Assembly (NCBI GenBank): GCA_002506365.1
Contig: DAXK01000002.1
Span: 1-16,902 of the forward strand
Reading direction: 5' to 3'
From: an archaeon UBA583
GTDB lineage: Archaea > Nanobdellota > Nanobdellia > Woesearchaeales > UBA583
Length of the DNA stretch: 16,902 bases
Of this stretch, positions 8,801 to 15,533 are shown piece by piece. The notes beneath the pieces were generated by a model, which made no database searches, was not told the DNA's origin, and saw nothing but the letters and a program-made list of their open reading frames with translations. Position 1 is the stretch's first letter, and the number at the start of each line of letters is the position of its first letter. A program made the position numbers and the translations under genes.

Positions 8801-11800
8801 TAACATCAGTTGTATTTGTTCCTAAACTTGAACCATCTTTAAAAAATTCAACAATTTTATTTTGATATGGAACTCCAACATTTTCATCAGTTACTTGACA
8901 AGACATTGTAGATGAATTTGATTCAAAAATAATATATGGTGATAATACAGTTTGATTAATTTTAGTAATACCATAAATATCAAATCTACGATTACCAGTT
9001 GTATAAAGAGTTTGATTTGAAAAATAATATTCATCAGCAGTAACTTGATTTGTATTTACAATACCAACATTAGGGAACTCTGAAATGTTTGAAGTTTGAT
9101 GAATGTATGTTGTTTGATTATTATCAAATGTTGTTACATCAAACCATTTATTTGTTCCATCACCATTATGTCTAACTTGTCCAGCCTGTAATGGTCTGTC
9201 CCAATTAGAACTAAAAGTTATATTATTCCCACGAATTACATTTAAATTATTTCCAGTAGTTGTTCCATTGTCTAAAGTCCAAGATTGCCAAACTGGTGCT
9301 ACTTTAGATAAAACATCAAACACAATATCGTCTTGATCTTTATATCCTCCGCTACCTTGGCAAGTTCTCCCCGCAGTACCTTGATATACTTGTTTTCCAC
9401 GAATGTAGTGTTTACCAACATAATTGTTTAGTAAAGTTGTTGTACAATATGTGTGATCACCATCATCAGAATGTAATCCATAAGATTCATAAATTGTTGT
9501 AACACCAGCAACAGGAGTAGTTGCTCCAAAAGTGGTTCCACTGTTTGCTGAGTGATCCATATAAAATAAATTAACTCTTTCATTTCTATCAACTCTTACA
9601 GAAATACAAACTGTTACATTGTTACCAGTTCCGAAATAATCTGAACCATCAGTATTAGTTACAGTTACCTCATTTACCCATTCATATTGTACATTTGTGT
9701 CGGCGCAACTATCAATTGTTCCATCACCCGCAGCAGATTCACTTGGCCCACCCGCACAAGGAGTTCCACATTCACACGGACTTGTAAAACCACAAGTTTT
9801 TGCTACAGGATCAATTGCAAATAGCCAAGGTCTGTTTTCATAAAAATTTTCACTAGAATAATCTACAAATGATTTTCCTAATTCGTATAAATATGGTGTT
9901 ACTAATGGAACTTGGGCGGAATAAAATAAATCATTATTTGTTCCAGTTAAATTATTCCAAGTTAAATAAATTAAATCTTGTTTTGTTTCAATTAAATCAG
10001 CATTAGTTGAAATATTTGTAAAGTCAGAACTGAATACTTCTGTGAAATTATAAGTTCCAGTGTAAGTTTCTGGTTTGATTTTGAAAGTATTATTAAATGG
10101 ACCAAGCCAAGGGTCGATTGTTACTGGAACATCTCTTAAAATTTGGAATGGAATTTTATTATCCTCTACTACATTAAAATAAGTTTCTACATCTACAATC
10201 ATATTGTATTGTTCTACTTGAGCATACAAGTTATAGTTTCCTAATTCGGAAGCGTAAATTAAACTTGAGTAAACTCCATCTTTGTCTGTTGGTTGAATTT
10301 GTTTATCTTTAGTTGTTAGTAATACGGATTGATTATTTGGTTTAGTTACTTCTAATTTAATGTCTGCGTTTTTTACTAAGTATCCATTAGCATCTAAAAC
10401 TACAATTAAAAATTCAACTAATTCATTTTTTTTGTATAATGGTTTTTTTGTGTTTACTGTGATTAGTCCGTATGCAAAGTATTCTTCTTTAATTTCTTCT
10501 GAGCCGTCGGCAAATAATGTTCTTTGTTCTTTTTTATAAATTCCTGGAACTAATTTATTTGTTTCTGTTTGAGCTAATTTTTCTAAAGTTAAATCTGTTT
10601 TTTCAAATCCTCTATCAGTTTGTTCTAATATTTTTTCTTCTTTTCCAATAATTTGTTTTGAAACTTGATCAATACTTTGTGTTCCAAAGTTTGATGGTTT
10701 AAAATTAAATGCACTTGAATCTTTTTTTTGAAGTTTTTCTGTAACTGAGATTTCTCTTAAAGTTAAATTTTCAATTTCAGTTAAAGTGTTTACATTTTGA
10801 ATAATTGGTTTTAATTGAATTTGTTGCGGTCTTTTATTTTCAGTTTTTTCATTTCTATTTGTATTTTCTTGAGTTGTAAGAACAGCAGTATATTTTTTAT
10901 TTTCTAAAAGTTCTGAGATATTATTTAATTCAATTTCATTTCCACTTAAATCAATTGCAATTATTTTATTTTCTTTATTTTCAGATTTTGTTTCGTTTAA
11001 AATATCATCTAGTTCTAAATTTGAATTTGAATTTAAGTTTAATTCTTCTTTAATTTGTTTTTCTAATTCATCATTAATTTTACTATAATTTCTTACAAGT
11101 TTTGCAGAACTTGTATTTACAATTGTTTTTGTAATTTTTAGTTCATCAATTGATTCTTCTAAATCTGAAACTTTTTGTTTAATTGTTGAATTTTCAGTAA
11201 TTGGAGTTTGAATTATTTTATTTGTTTGATTTTGGGAATTATTTTGTTTTGGAGTGTTTGGAAGTTTTGGAGTTAGTGCATCAATTTGAGATTGGGAAAT
11301 GTTTTTTGGTAATACTACAAATTTAATTTGACTTGAGTCAGTTTGTGAGTAAATGTTTGCAGTGTATTCACCAAATAGAATATTTTGATTTATTGTAAAA
11401 GTTTTATCACATTTTCCACCACAGTTAAATTTGAATGTATTTTTTAGTTCAGTTTTTTTTGTTGGAAAAATATCAACAATAATTTGTGTATTTTCAAATT
11501 GAGATTTTTCAATTTTTAAAGGTATTTCTAAGTTTCCAGATTCCCAAATAATTTGGTTTGGAATTGAAGTTTCAAATTTTAATTTTTTTTCTTCAAAGTT
11601 AAAAGTTAGTTTTTTTTCATATCCTCTTCCTTGATGAAATGTTCTTACAAAAACATTGTATTTGTCAAAAAAAATTTTTTTTATTTCAATTTTTTCTAAA
11701 CATTTAGTTTTACAGGAAATTGTTTGAGAGTCTACAACTAAGTTTGCTCTTTTGTATAAGATTTCAATTTCATAATCTAAAGGTTCTGAAACTAAAGTTT

Positions 11801-11969
11801 CAAGTTCTAAATCTATTGAATATTTGTTATCAGTGTTTACTGATGAAATTTGAGTATTAAAGACATCTTCTGAGTCAAAGTATTTAATTGCGGAAATTGA
11901 ACTTAATAAAAGTAACATAATGAAAACTATAGTCATCCAATCTTCAATAAATTTAAACTTCAATTTCAT
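5862..11969 (-). CDS. Giant secreted/anchored multidomain surface protein, copy 2 (2035 aa, complete)
   Basis: Probable cell-surface protein; family not identified by name. Residues 12-31 form a hydrophobic signal or N-terminal anchor; there is no C-terminal membrane segment. Residues about 45-132 and 137-222 are two beta-rich domains with CKTKC (86-90) and CGGKC (183-187). Residues 225-475 are a low-complexity charged N/Q/T/E/K stalk. Residues 500-605 resemble an A2M MG2-type or bacterial Ig-like domain. Residues 726-870 hold eight Cys, including PCECGTPC (731-738). Residues about 1011-1150 are Ig-like. Residues 1165-1365 read as a LamG/concanavalin-like jelly roll (SHWNFD, GVFDGSDDYLNIP, TWTHLAGTYNG, IDDIWLFNR). 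Residues 1459-1615 look like a second jelly roll (DLQGWSTG, GWKVDDINISF), followed by Ig-like sequence to the end. N-X-S/T sequons are abundant, suggesting N-glycosylation. The ATG start directly precedes the basic KLKFKF and hydrophobic segment. It lies upstream of, and in tandem with, copy 1. Function is inferred from domain types only. Confidence 0.93.
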   Translation of the reverse strand: MKLKFKFIEDWMTIVFIMLLLLSSISAIKYFDSEDVFNTQISSVNTDNKYSIDLELETLVSEPLDYEIEILYKRANLVVDSQTISCKTKCLEKIEIKKIFFDKYNVFVRTFHQGRGYEKKLTFNFEEKKLKFETSIPNQIIWESGNLEIPLKIEKSQFENTQIIVDIFPTKKTELKNTFKFNCGGKCDKTFTINQNILFGEYTANIYSQTDSSQIKFVVLPKNISQSQIDALTPKLPNTPKQNNSQNQTNKIIQTPITENSTIKQKVSDLEESIDELKITKTIVNTSSAKLVRNYSKINDELEKQIKEELNLNSNSNLELDDILNETKSENKENKIIAIDLSGNEIELNNISELLENKKYTAVLTTQENTNRNEKTENKRPQQIQLKPIIQNVNTLTEIENLTLREISVTEKLQKKDSSAFNFKPSNFGTQSIDQVSKQIIGKEEKILEQTDRGFEKTDLTLEKLAQTETNKLVPGIYKKEQRTLFADGSEEIKEEYFAYGLITVNTKKPLYKKNELVEFLIVVLDANGYLVKNADIKLEVTKPNNQSVLLTTKDKQIQPTDKDGVYSSLIYASELGNYNLYAQVEQYNMIVDVETYFNVVEDNKIPFQILRDVPVTIDPWLGPFNNTFKIKPETYTGTYNFTEVFSSDFTNISTNADLIETKQDLIYLTWNNLTGTNNDLFYSAQVPLVTPYLYELGKSFVDYSSENFYENRPWLFAIDPVAKTCGFTSPCECGTPCAGGPSESAAGDGTIDSCADTNVQYEWVNEVTVTNTDGSDYFGTGNNVTVCISVRVDRNERVNLFYMDHSANSGTTFGATTPVAGVTTIYESYGLHSDDGDHTYCTTTLLNNYVGKHYIRGKQVYQGTAGRTCQGSGGYKDQDDIVFDVLSKVAPVWQSWTLDNGTTTGNNLNVIRGNNITFSSNWDRPLQAGQVRHNGDGTNKWFDVTTFDNNQTTYIHQTSNISEFPNVGIVNTNQVTADEYYFSNQTLYTTGNRRFDIYGITKINQTVLSPYIIFESNSSTMSCQVTDENVGVPYQNKIVEFFKDGSSLGTNTTDVNGWTSMSFTTPLEGDYDINCVIYDELAKYYLASKTNYNETKLLTVKPAGADINPPIISNIKNLTTTTFGVGAPFKVKANFTDDISLKELFVNFTNPSGTSIIEKHSAFDNLISHWNFDKKNSSHIHDVNLNNFHGSFENGATIGTVNGIRNSYGVFDGSDDYLNIPYNSKLNPDSFSFGLWVKVTGGVGTTRVIISSRGMLQEGYIISAGSSNNWEFEIGDGSVWKTISGSAISLNTWTHLAGTYNGTSMILYENGVQVGVPLLATLSKNILNEFRIGSGQPFNEFGGNIDDIWLFNRTLTSWEIQNLYTHNSILNTSYEFEYGGTSEDGVYPYYFGACDISDNPTLSSTLNFNAIGVRTFLGAQTTKSLYKVGQSVAMTSAVYTNDFNNSIITDIGDTGNIFYDFTSDLQGWSTGTLNAGTIDWVRGNDADCPNQPCIATNLNAAYNINTNQFIESPVHDFSGRSLVKISYYRMMNVENGVSGDTDRTFLEAYDGTDWDLKVYQDSLGGSSLGAGTSLYSASDLNGLSNTKFRFRLTSNANANSNEGWKVDDINISFNPREEWDNDWHNYDTTFGTSGNRTTALKFEVNITSYDNTGSITNTNNNPDLEIQVFNGTDYEYSHTCSLTSGLTYPHTCSFLIKKNPKYLTAWETNTNRNIRIRAINMDKDDSITWSNVKREYVTPSVIENHGAIPISNLLLQQIKNSAGQVVATIHNNITNIAPGANLDLSSLGTFTVPFIPFGNYTFYSALTDLDGNVLENGDDGSPVNDTYPFQIFSLTYQDVNPLQSELYSTNVLGNFTLDETYFSWGGTCEYSLDNQANTTMPNIAGTYFEKTFLALGPGQHTIQYFCNDTDGDTIASELITFDVGVQLSQDARVKKRVSYINNTNLIRNFLVQLSFENLEGKTLNKTLFDYVEPSFTTSNFSLLPTSNKSFGNNFPGMMNWWNISLTSHEIKNISYIISTNSTTTIDKTFIVGFQ
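11265..11807 (-). repeat. Near-identical N-terminal block shared with 5011-5553 (copy 2 side)
   Basis: Partner of the block at 5011-5553, ungapped, with 17 mismatches by hand, most of them silent. It encodes residues about 55-235 of copy 2. The direct-repeat arrangement (6254 bases apart) could support unequal crossing-over or gene conversion. Confidence 0.9.
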
Positions 11970-12001
11970 TTTATTTTATAGTTAAAATATTGCTATTTAG
12001 G

Positions 12002-12010
12002 TTTATAAAA
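12002..12010 (-). promoter_or_regulatory. TATA box of surface-protein copy 2
   Basis: TTTTATAAA on the minus strand, centred about 36 bases before the ATG at 11969. At archaeal spacing this predicts a transcript with a leader of about 10 bases. It is followed by CCTAAA, which is kept at the same distance in copy 1. Confidence 0.5.
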
Positions 12011-12126
12011 TTTTGTTATTTTAAATAGTAAGATATTATTGAATTATTAGTTAAAAAGCACAATATATATTCAAATTTAAGTATAAAAACATATTGAAAA
12101 ATTATAATATTTTGTATAAAATAAAG

Positions 12127-12185
12127 AAAAAAATAAAGAAAATTAATTGAAAAATCAATTGAAAAATAGGAAAAAATAGAAAAAA
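12127..12185 (-). terminator. T-run terminator region after the HIT gene
   Basis: On the minus strand, T6 (12180-12185), T6 (12171-12176) and T7 (12127-12133) follow the stop codon. A short near-repeat of TTTTTCAATT is also present. The remaining gap up to the copy 2 promoter (about 12011-12126) shows only AT-rich sequence. Confidence 0.4.
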
Positions 12186-12202
12186 TATTGAAATTAATAA
12201 AA

Positions 12203-12694
12203 TTATTGTGGTTGTTGTGAGTTCATCTCAACAAGTTTTGCTTGAAATTTTTCTGCTAAATTTTTTAATTCTTGCTCATTTAATTTTTCTCCTTTAATAT
12301 CAAAATTAATATTATCATTTTCATATCTTGGAATTAAATGTGACATGAAATGTTGAGATTGTTGACCTGCAGCAGCACCATTTGCAATAAATACTGTAAC
12401 ATCTTTTGAATCATCAAAAGTTGTTTTAATTAAATCTGTTAAATATTTTGACATTACAGTTAAATGTCCTAAAACTTGGTCTGGGACCATTGGCATCATC
12501 ATATAATGTTCTTTTGGCATTAGTAGTATGTGACCTTTTGTAGCTGGATTAATATCTAAAATAGCTAAACAAATATCATCTTCAAAAATAATTTGTGCTG
12601 GAATTTCTTTTTTAATAATTTTACAGAAAATACAATTGTCTTTCATTAATTGCATTCTTTTTTGAATTTCTTCTTGTGATAATTCTTGACTCAT
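12203..12694 (-). CDS. HIT-family (histidine triad) protein with Met in the nucleophile position
   Basis: 163 residues, about the usual size for HINT-like proteins. Visible hallmarks are a CIFCKI pair (Cys21, Cys24) as in zinc-binding HIT proteins, DINPATKGHILLMPKEHY (47-64) as the core nucleotide-binding strand region, and a C-terminal motif AGQQSQHFMSHLIPR. HIT hydrolases and transferases act on nucleoside phosphoramidates or dinucleotides through HxHxHxx, where the middle His is the nucleophile. Here the triad reads His115-Met117-His119, so canonical chemistry should be lost while fold, nucleotide binding and zinc sites look retained. The bases at the motif read clearly, with no frameshift. 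A TATA box 26-27 bases upstream indicates a leaderless transcript starting at this ATG. The first 17 residues are a short charged helix-like extension. Family assignment is strong; substrate and role are unknown. Confidence 0.9.
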   Translation of the reverse strand: MSQELSQEEIQKRMQLMKDNCIFCKIIKKEIPAQIIFEDDICLAILDINPATKGHILLMPKEHYMMMPMVPDQVLGHLTVMSKYLTDLIKTTFDDSKDVTVFIANGAAAGQQSQHFMSHLIPRYENDNINFDIKGEKLNEQELKNLAEKFQAKLVEMNSQQPQ

Positions 12695-12716
12695 AAAAAT
12701 AATTTAATTTTTTAGA

Positions 12717-12724
12717 ATTATAAA
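12717..12724 (-). promoter_or_regulatory. TATA box of the HIT gene
   Basis: TTTATAAT on the minus strand, centred 26-27 bases before the ATG at 12694. This is the spacing expected for a leaderless archaeal mRNA and it supports the chosen start. Confidence 0.6.
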
Positions 12725-12780
12725 GTTTTGTTGTTTTAAATTTTGAAAAGAAATATTGTAATTAAAAATTAAAAAATTGA

Positions 12781-12824
12781 ATTAAAAATTAAAAAAATAT
12801 TTTTTAAAAATTATTTTTTGAAAT
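12781..12824 (-). terminator. T-rich terminator region after the 206-aa gene
   Basis: On the minus strand, the stop codon is followed by T-runs and by the perfect palindrome AAAAAATATTTTTT (12791-12804). A degenerate 20-bp tandem repeat (12760-12779 and 12780-12799) overlaps it. This is probably a U-tract terminator, but low complexity makes the detail uncertain. Confidence 0.35.
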
Positions 12825-13445
12825 TTATTTTTTAAAATTTATAAATCCTGATTCAATAGAATAAGTTCCATCTTTATTTTCTGTCGCAGGTTTAAATTTT
12901 AGTTGGTTTGAATATTCTAATTTAAATTTGTCTGAATCTGATAAATTTCCATCAGTTAATAATTTTAATCTATTTGGATATTGAAATTTAGTTTTTTTAT
13001 TTGATAAATATCTATAAAAATCTTCAACTTGATGATAACAAATATTTGTGAATAATTCTTCATTTGTTAAATCATCGTATATGTCGTATTTTTCTAAATT
13101 TTCAGGATTTTCACAAAATTTTTGATACATTGATTGAATACCCATTAATGAATGATAAGCGTCATTTGTTAAGATTATATCTAATTGTTTATTATCTTTA
13201 GTTTTTACAGTGTGGTCAAACCATAGATCTAAGTCTGGTTCATATTGTTGTCCTTGAATAATATATCCTTCTTTGATTAAATGCTCAAATCTTCCTAAAG
13301 CATCTTCATACATATTTTCAATTTTTGGAATTTGAAATAAATGTTGAAAATGTCCAAATACAGAAGTTATTAGTAAGTCTGTTTGAACTAAACAACGATT
13401 TTCTAAGTTAGAATTATTTGAGTTTAATTGTAATACTTTTCCCAT
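12825..13445 (-). CDS. Hypothetical soluble 206-aa protein
   Basis: I do not recognise this family. The frame is complete, runs 206 codons, and has its own TATA box, so it is very probably a real gene. The protein has no signal peptide or membrane segment. It is rich in aromatic and acidic residues with predicted helical stretches (for example YEDALGRFEHLIKEGY at 46-61 and EELFTNICYHQVEDFYRYL at 129-147). It has six His (32, 35, 55, 78, 98, 138) and three Cys (18, 111, 136), but no CxxC pair or clear catalytic motif. Its position between a HIT protein and an Fe-S assembly protein gives no firm functional clue, since each neighbour appears to have its own promoter. Confidence 0.8.
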   Translation of the reverse strand: MGKVLQLNSNNSNLENRCLVQTDLLITSVFGHFQHLFQIPKIENMYEDALGRFEHLIKEGYIIQGQQYEPDLDLWFDHTVKTKDNKQLDIILTNDAYHSLMGIQSMYQKFCENPENLEKYDIYDDLTNEELFTNICYHQVEDFYRYLSNKKTKFQYPNRLKLLTDGNLSDSDKFKLEYSNQLKFKPATENKDGTYSIESGFINFKK

Positions 13446-13470
13446 TTGTAGATAAGTATGGATTTTTTGA

Positions 13471-13478
13471 TTTATATA
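13471..13478 (-). promoter_or_regulatory. TATA box of the 206-aa hypothetical gene
   Basis: TATATAAA on the minus strand, centred about 29-30 bases before the ATG at 13445. This predicts a start of transcription within a few bases of the start codon. Confidence 0.55.
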
Positions 13479-13532
13479 TTTTTTGGGAGATTAAAATATA
13501 ATTTTTATAGAATTTAAGAAAATATAATTTTT

Positions 13533-13539
13533 AAAAAAA
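13533..13539 (-). terminator. T7 terminator after the DUF59 gene
   Basis: An uninterrupted run of seven T on the minus strand lies three bases after the stop codon (13543-13545). Further T-rich sequence follows, before the TATA box of the next gene. Confidence 0.45.
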
Positions 13540-13542
13540 TGT

Positions 13543-14037
13543 TTAAAATGTTTTGAGACAATTTAAACAAAATAATTTTTCTTTATTATTAAATGTAGTT
13601 TTTATTAAAGGAATTTTAGTATCAGGAACCATACATTTTACACAAATATTTTCTTTTTTTGTATTTTCTTTATTATCTCCAAATACATTTGTAATTGCAG
13701 GATCAATAGTTGATTTTGTATCAGTATTTCCAATTCCTAATTCTTCTTTAGCATCTTCTGAAACTCTATCAGGAGTCCATCTAGGTTCAAATGTTAATTC
13801 AATTTCAACATCAGTTACACCTTGAACTGCTGATACAGCTGAACTAATCATTTCTTGAATATATTCGGCAGTTGGACAAGTTGGACTTGTTAAACTCATA
13901 GTGATGTGAATAAATCCACTTTCTTTTACTTGAATGTCATAAATTAATCCTAAATCATAAACATTGATTGGGATTTCTGGATCGTAAACTTCTCTTAAAG
14001 CATCGATAATTTCGTTTTTTAGGTTTTCTGTAGTCAT
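13543..14037 (-). CDS. DUF59/MIP18 (SufT-like) iron-sulfur cluster assembly protein with C-terminal zinc-binding tail
   Basis: 164 residues. Residues 1-102 are a full DUF59 domain of the MIP18/SufT/PaaD family: DPEIPINVYDLGLIYDI (19-35), the conserved Cys in TSPTCP (Cys54), and the C-terminal signature WTPDRVSEDAKEELGI (87-102). Members help mature Fe-S proteins, as in the cytosolic Fe-S targeting complex and bacterial SufT. After a linker of about 25 residues, a tail carries CVKC (132-135) and CLNC (157-160), a probable four-Cys zinc ribbon resembling the tail of PaaD. Most stand-alone SufT-like proteins stop after the DUF59 domain, so the tail is the distinctive part. A TATA box 27 bases upstream fixes the ATG as a leaderless start. 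No suf operon genes are adjacent. Family assignment is confident; the client protein is unknown. Confidence 0.93.
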   Translation of the reverse strand: MTTENLKNEIIDALREVYDPEIPINVYDLGLIYDIQVKESGFIHITMSLTSPTCPTAEYIQEMISSAVSAVQGVTDVEIELTFEPRWTPDRVSEDAKEELGIGNTDTKSTIDPAITNVFGDNKENTKKENICVKCMVPDTKIPLIKTTFNNKEKLFCLNCLKTF

Positions 14038-14059
14038 AAATATAATTAGTGTAGTTTTA

Positions 14060-14068
14060 TTTATAAAA
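14060..14068 (-). promoter_or_regulatory. TATA box of the DUF59/SufT-like gene
   Basis: TTTTATAAA on the minus strand, centred 27 bases before the ATG at 14037. This is textbook spacing for a leaderless archaeal transcript. Confidence 0.65.
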
Positions 14069-14147
14069 GTAGTTTATTTGATATAAATTTATAGAGAAAG
14101 TAAAAAAATAGAAAATTACATTAAAAAATAAAATTATAAAAATAAGT

Positions 14148-14199
14148 TATAAAATTAAAGTATAAAATTAAAGTATAAAATTAAAGTATAAAATTAAAG
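14148..14199. repeat. Perfect 4 x 13-bp tandem repeat
   Basis: The unit TATAAAATTAAAG occurs four times without a mismatch (14148, 14161, 14174, 14187), followed by a degenerate partial copy (14200-14214). It lies between the antiporter stop and the DUF59 promoter. Each unit on the minus strand contains TTTTATA, a TATA-like core, so it could bind TBP, act as a U-rich terminator, or be a neutral slippage product. Confidence 0.9.
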
Positions 14200-14234
14200 T
14201 ATATCGCATTAAAGTTTAAAATATTAATTGAAAA

Positions 14235-15449
14235 TTAAGAATAATTTTTAAAAAATGGATTTTCCCTTAGTGTTTTCTTTTTTGCAATAAAGTTAAATGA
14301 TAAAGGACTTAATATTATTAATATAAAACTTGCAAATACTAATGATGAATATATTTCTGGACTAATTAAACCTGATTTTCTAGCAATTTCTAAAATAACT
14401 AAATCCATTCCCCCTTTTGATGCCATTCCAAGACCAATTAGTAATCCTGGATAAAGTTTATCGTGAGAAATTTGAGTTGCCATAACAGAGGATATAATTT
14501 TCATTAAAAATGCAATTGCAGCAAAACTTAGACCCCAGTAAATATGTTCAAATAAAACTGAAAAGTCAAGTGAAAATCCTACACTAAAAAAGAAAAAATA
14601 AGACAAAAAACCCAATGAAATTGATTTAATATTAGCATCTATTCTTTTTTCTTCTTGTATTCCAAGATGTCCTTTTTGGTAAAGTGAAAAGTTTAGTAGA
14701 AATCCAGCTAAAATTGCTCCAACTGAAAAATCTAATCCGAATTTATCGGCAAAAGTTGCAAAAAAAAGTAAAAATAATATTGAGTATGTAAATAAGTCGT
14801 GAGAGTTAAGTAAGTTTTTGTGAACGAAAATATCGTCAATAAATTTAGATAAATATTTTAGACAATAAAATCCACTTGTGAAAACAATCATACCAATTAT
14901 TAGAGGAATAAATGAAATTAAACCTACTGCTGAAGTTGCCATAATTGAGATTAAAGTTAATGAGAAAATTCCAAATAAATCATCAATTAATCCAGCCCCA
15001 ACAATGATTTTTCCCGATTTACAATGGAGTAGTCGGTTTTCTTGTAATAACATTACAGCTATCCCTTCTGCAGTTATACTTAATACTGAAGCTATTACTA
15101 TACTTACAATAAATGTTAAGTTTAAAATATAGTATGTGAAAATTAAAGCTGTAATAAAAGTTAATATAAATCCTAATACTCCAACTAATATTGTTTCTGT
15201 TCTTTGTTTTTTAATTGATTTTAAATCAAGTTCTAAACCAATATAAAATAAAAACATTACAATTCCTAGTGTGCTTAAAATTTCTAAAACTTCAAAGTCA
15301 CTTGATGTGAAGTATGATTTGAAAAAATATGAAAAAATAAGTCCTACTGTAATTGGTCCTAATACTTTTGGTAATTTTATTGATGTGAATAATTTTGAAG
15401 TAAAAAAACAACTAGATAAAATTATAAGTATTAGTGCGAGCGCATCCAT
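14235..15449 (-). CDS. CPA2-family Na+/H+ (cation/proton) antiporter
   Basis: 404 residues with about 12 hydrophobic helices. Family signatures are KLPKVLGPITVGLIFS (25-40), MFLFYIGLELDLKSIKK (65-81) and GAGLIDDLFGI (151-161). The adjacent Asp156-Asp157 pair is the DD motif of electrogenic Na+/H+ antiporters such as NapA, where these Asp bind and exchange ions; Kef-type K+ systems usually lack it. FFFFSVGFSLD (285-295) and SKGGMDLVIL (344-353) match later conserved helices. The protein ends after the transport domain with no TrkA-N/RCK regulatory domain. Role: pH and sodium homeostasis in the cytoplasmic membrane. A weak TATA-like TATTGATAAA sits about 26 bases upstream of the ATG. It is divergent from the methyltransferase gene across an 84-base gap. 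Family is confident; ion preference is inferred from the DD pair. Confidence 0.93.
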   Translation of the reverse strand: MDALALILIILSSCFFTSKLFTSIKLPKVLGPITVGLIFSYFFKSYFTSSDFEVLEILSTLGIVMFLFYIGLELDLKSIKKQRTETILVGVLGFILTFITALIFTYYILNLTFIVSIVIASVLSITAEGIAVMLLQENRLLHCKSGKIIVGAGLIDDLFGIFSLTLISIMATSAVGLISFIPLIIGMIVFTSGFYCLKYLSKFIDDIFVHKNLLNSHDLFTYSILFLLFFATFADKFGLDFSVGAILAGFLLNFSLYQKGHLGIQEEKRIDANIKSISLGFLSYFFFFSVGFSLDFSVLFEHIYWGLSFAAIAFLMKIISSVMATQISHDKLYPGLLIGLGMASKGGMDLVILEIARKSGLISPEIYSSLVFASFILIILSPLSFNFIAKKKTLRENPFFKNYS

Positions 15450-15470
15450 AATTGAATTTAGAATAATTAG

Positions 15471-15480
15471 TTTATCAATA
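15471..15480 (-). promoter_or_regulatory. Weak TATA-like box of the antiporter gene
   Basis: TATTGATAAA on the minus strand, centred about 26 bases before the ATG at 15449. The spacing is right but the match is imperfect. Confidence 0.35.
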
Positions 15481-15503
15481 TTTATCTCTACTTAATAATT
15501 AGG

Positions 15504-15511
15504 TATTTAAA
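15504..15511 (+). promoter_or_regulatory. TATA box of the RNA methyltransferase gene
   Basis: TATTTAAA on the plus strand, centred 26-27 bases before the ATG at 15534. It predicts a leaderless mRNA and supports this start, which includes the long low-complexity N-terminus. Confidence 0.6.
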
Positions 15512-15533
15512 TGGTTGGATATATTATTTTATT

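Noticed and set aside
5011..11807. Mobile element or transposon generating the duplication
   Set aside because: No transposase, terminal inverted repeats or target-site duplications seen near either copy; unequal crossing-over or gene conversion is simpler.
12043..12202. Possible small RNA gene in the AT-rich gap upstream of copy 2
   Set aside because: No C/D or H/ACA boxes, no tRNA-like arms and no stable stem visible; only A-runs best explained as a terminator of the HIT gene.
12760..12799. CRISPR-like or functional repeat
   Set aside because: Only two imperfect 20-bp units of A/T with no spacers; low-complexity terminator sequence.
14878..15495. Two small plus-strand frames (14878-15132, 15271-15495)
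   Set aside because: Antisense shadows of the antiporter gene, which has clear family motifs in its own frame.
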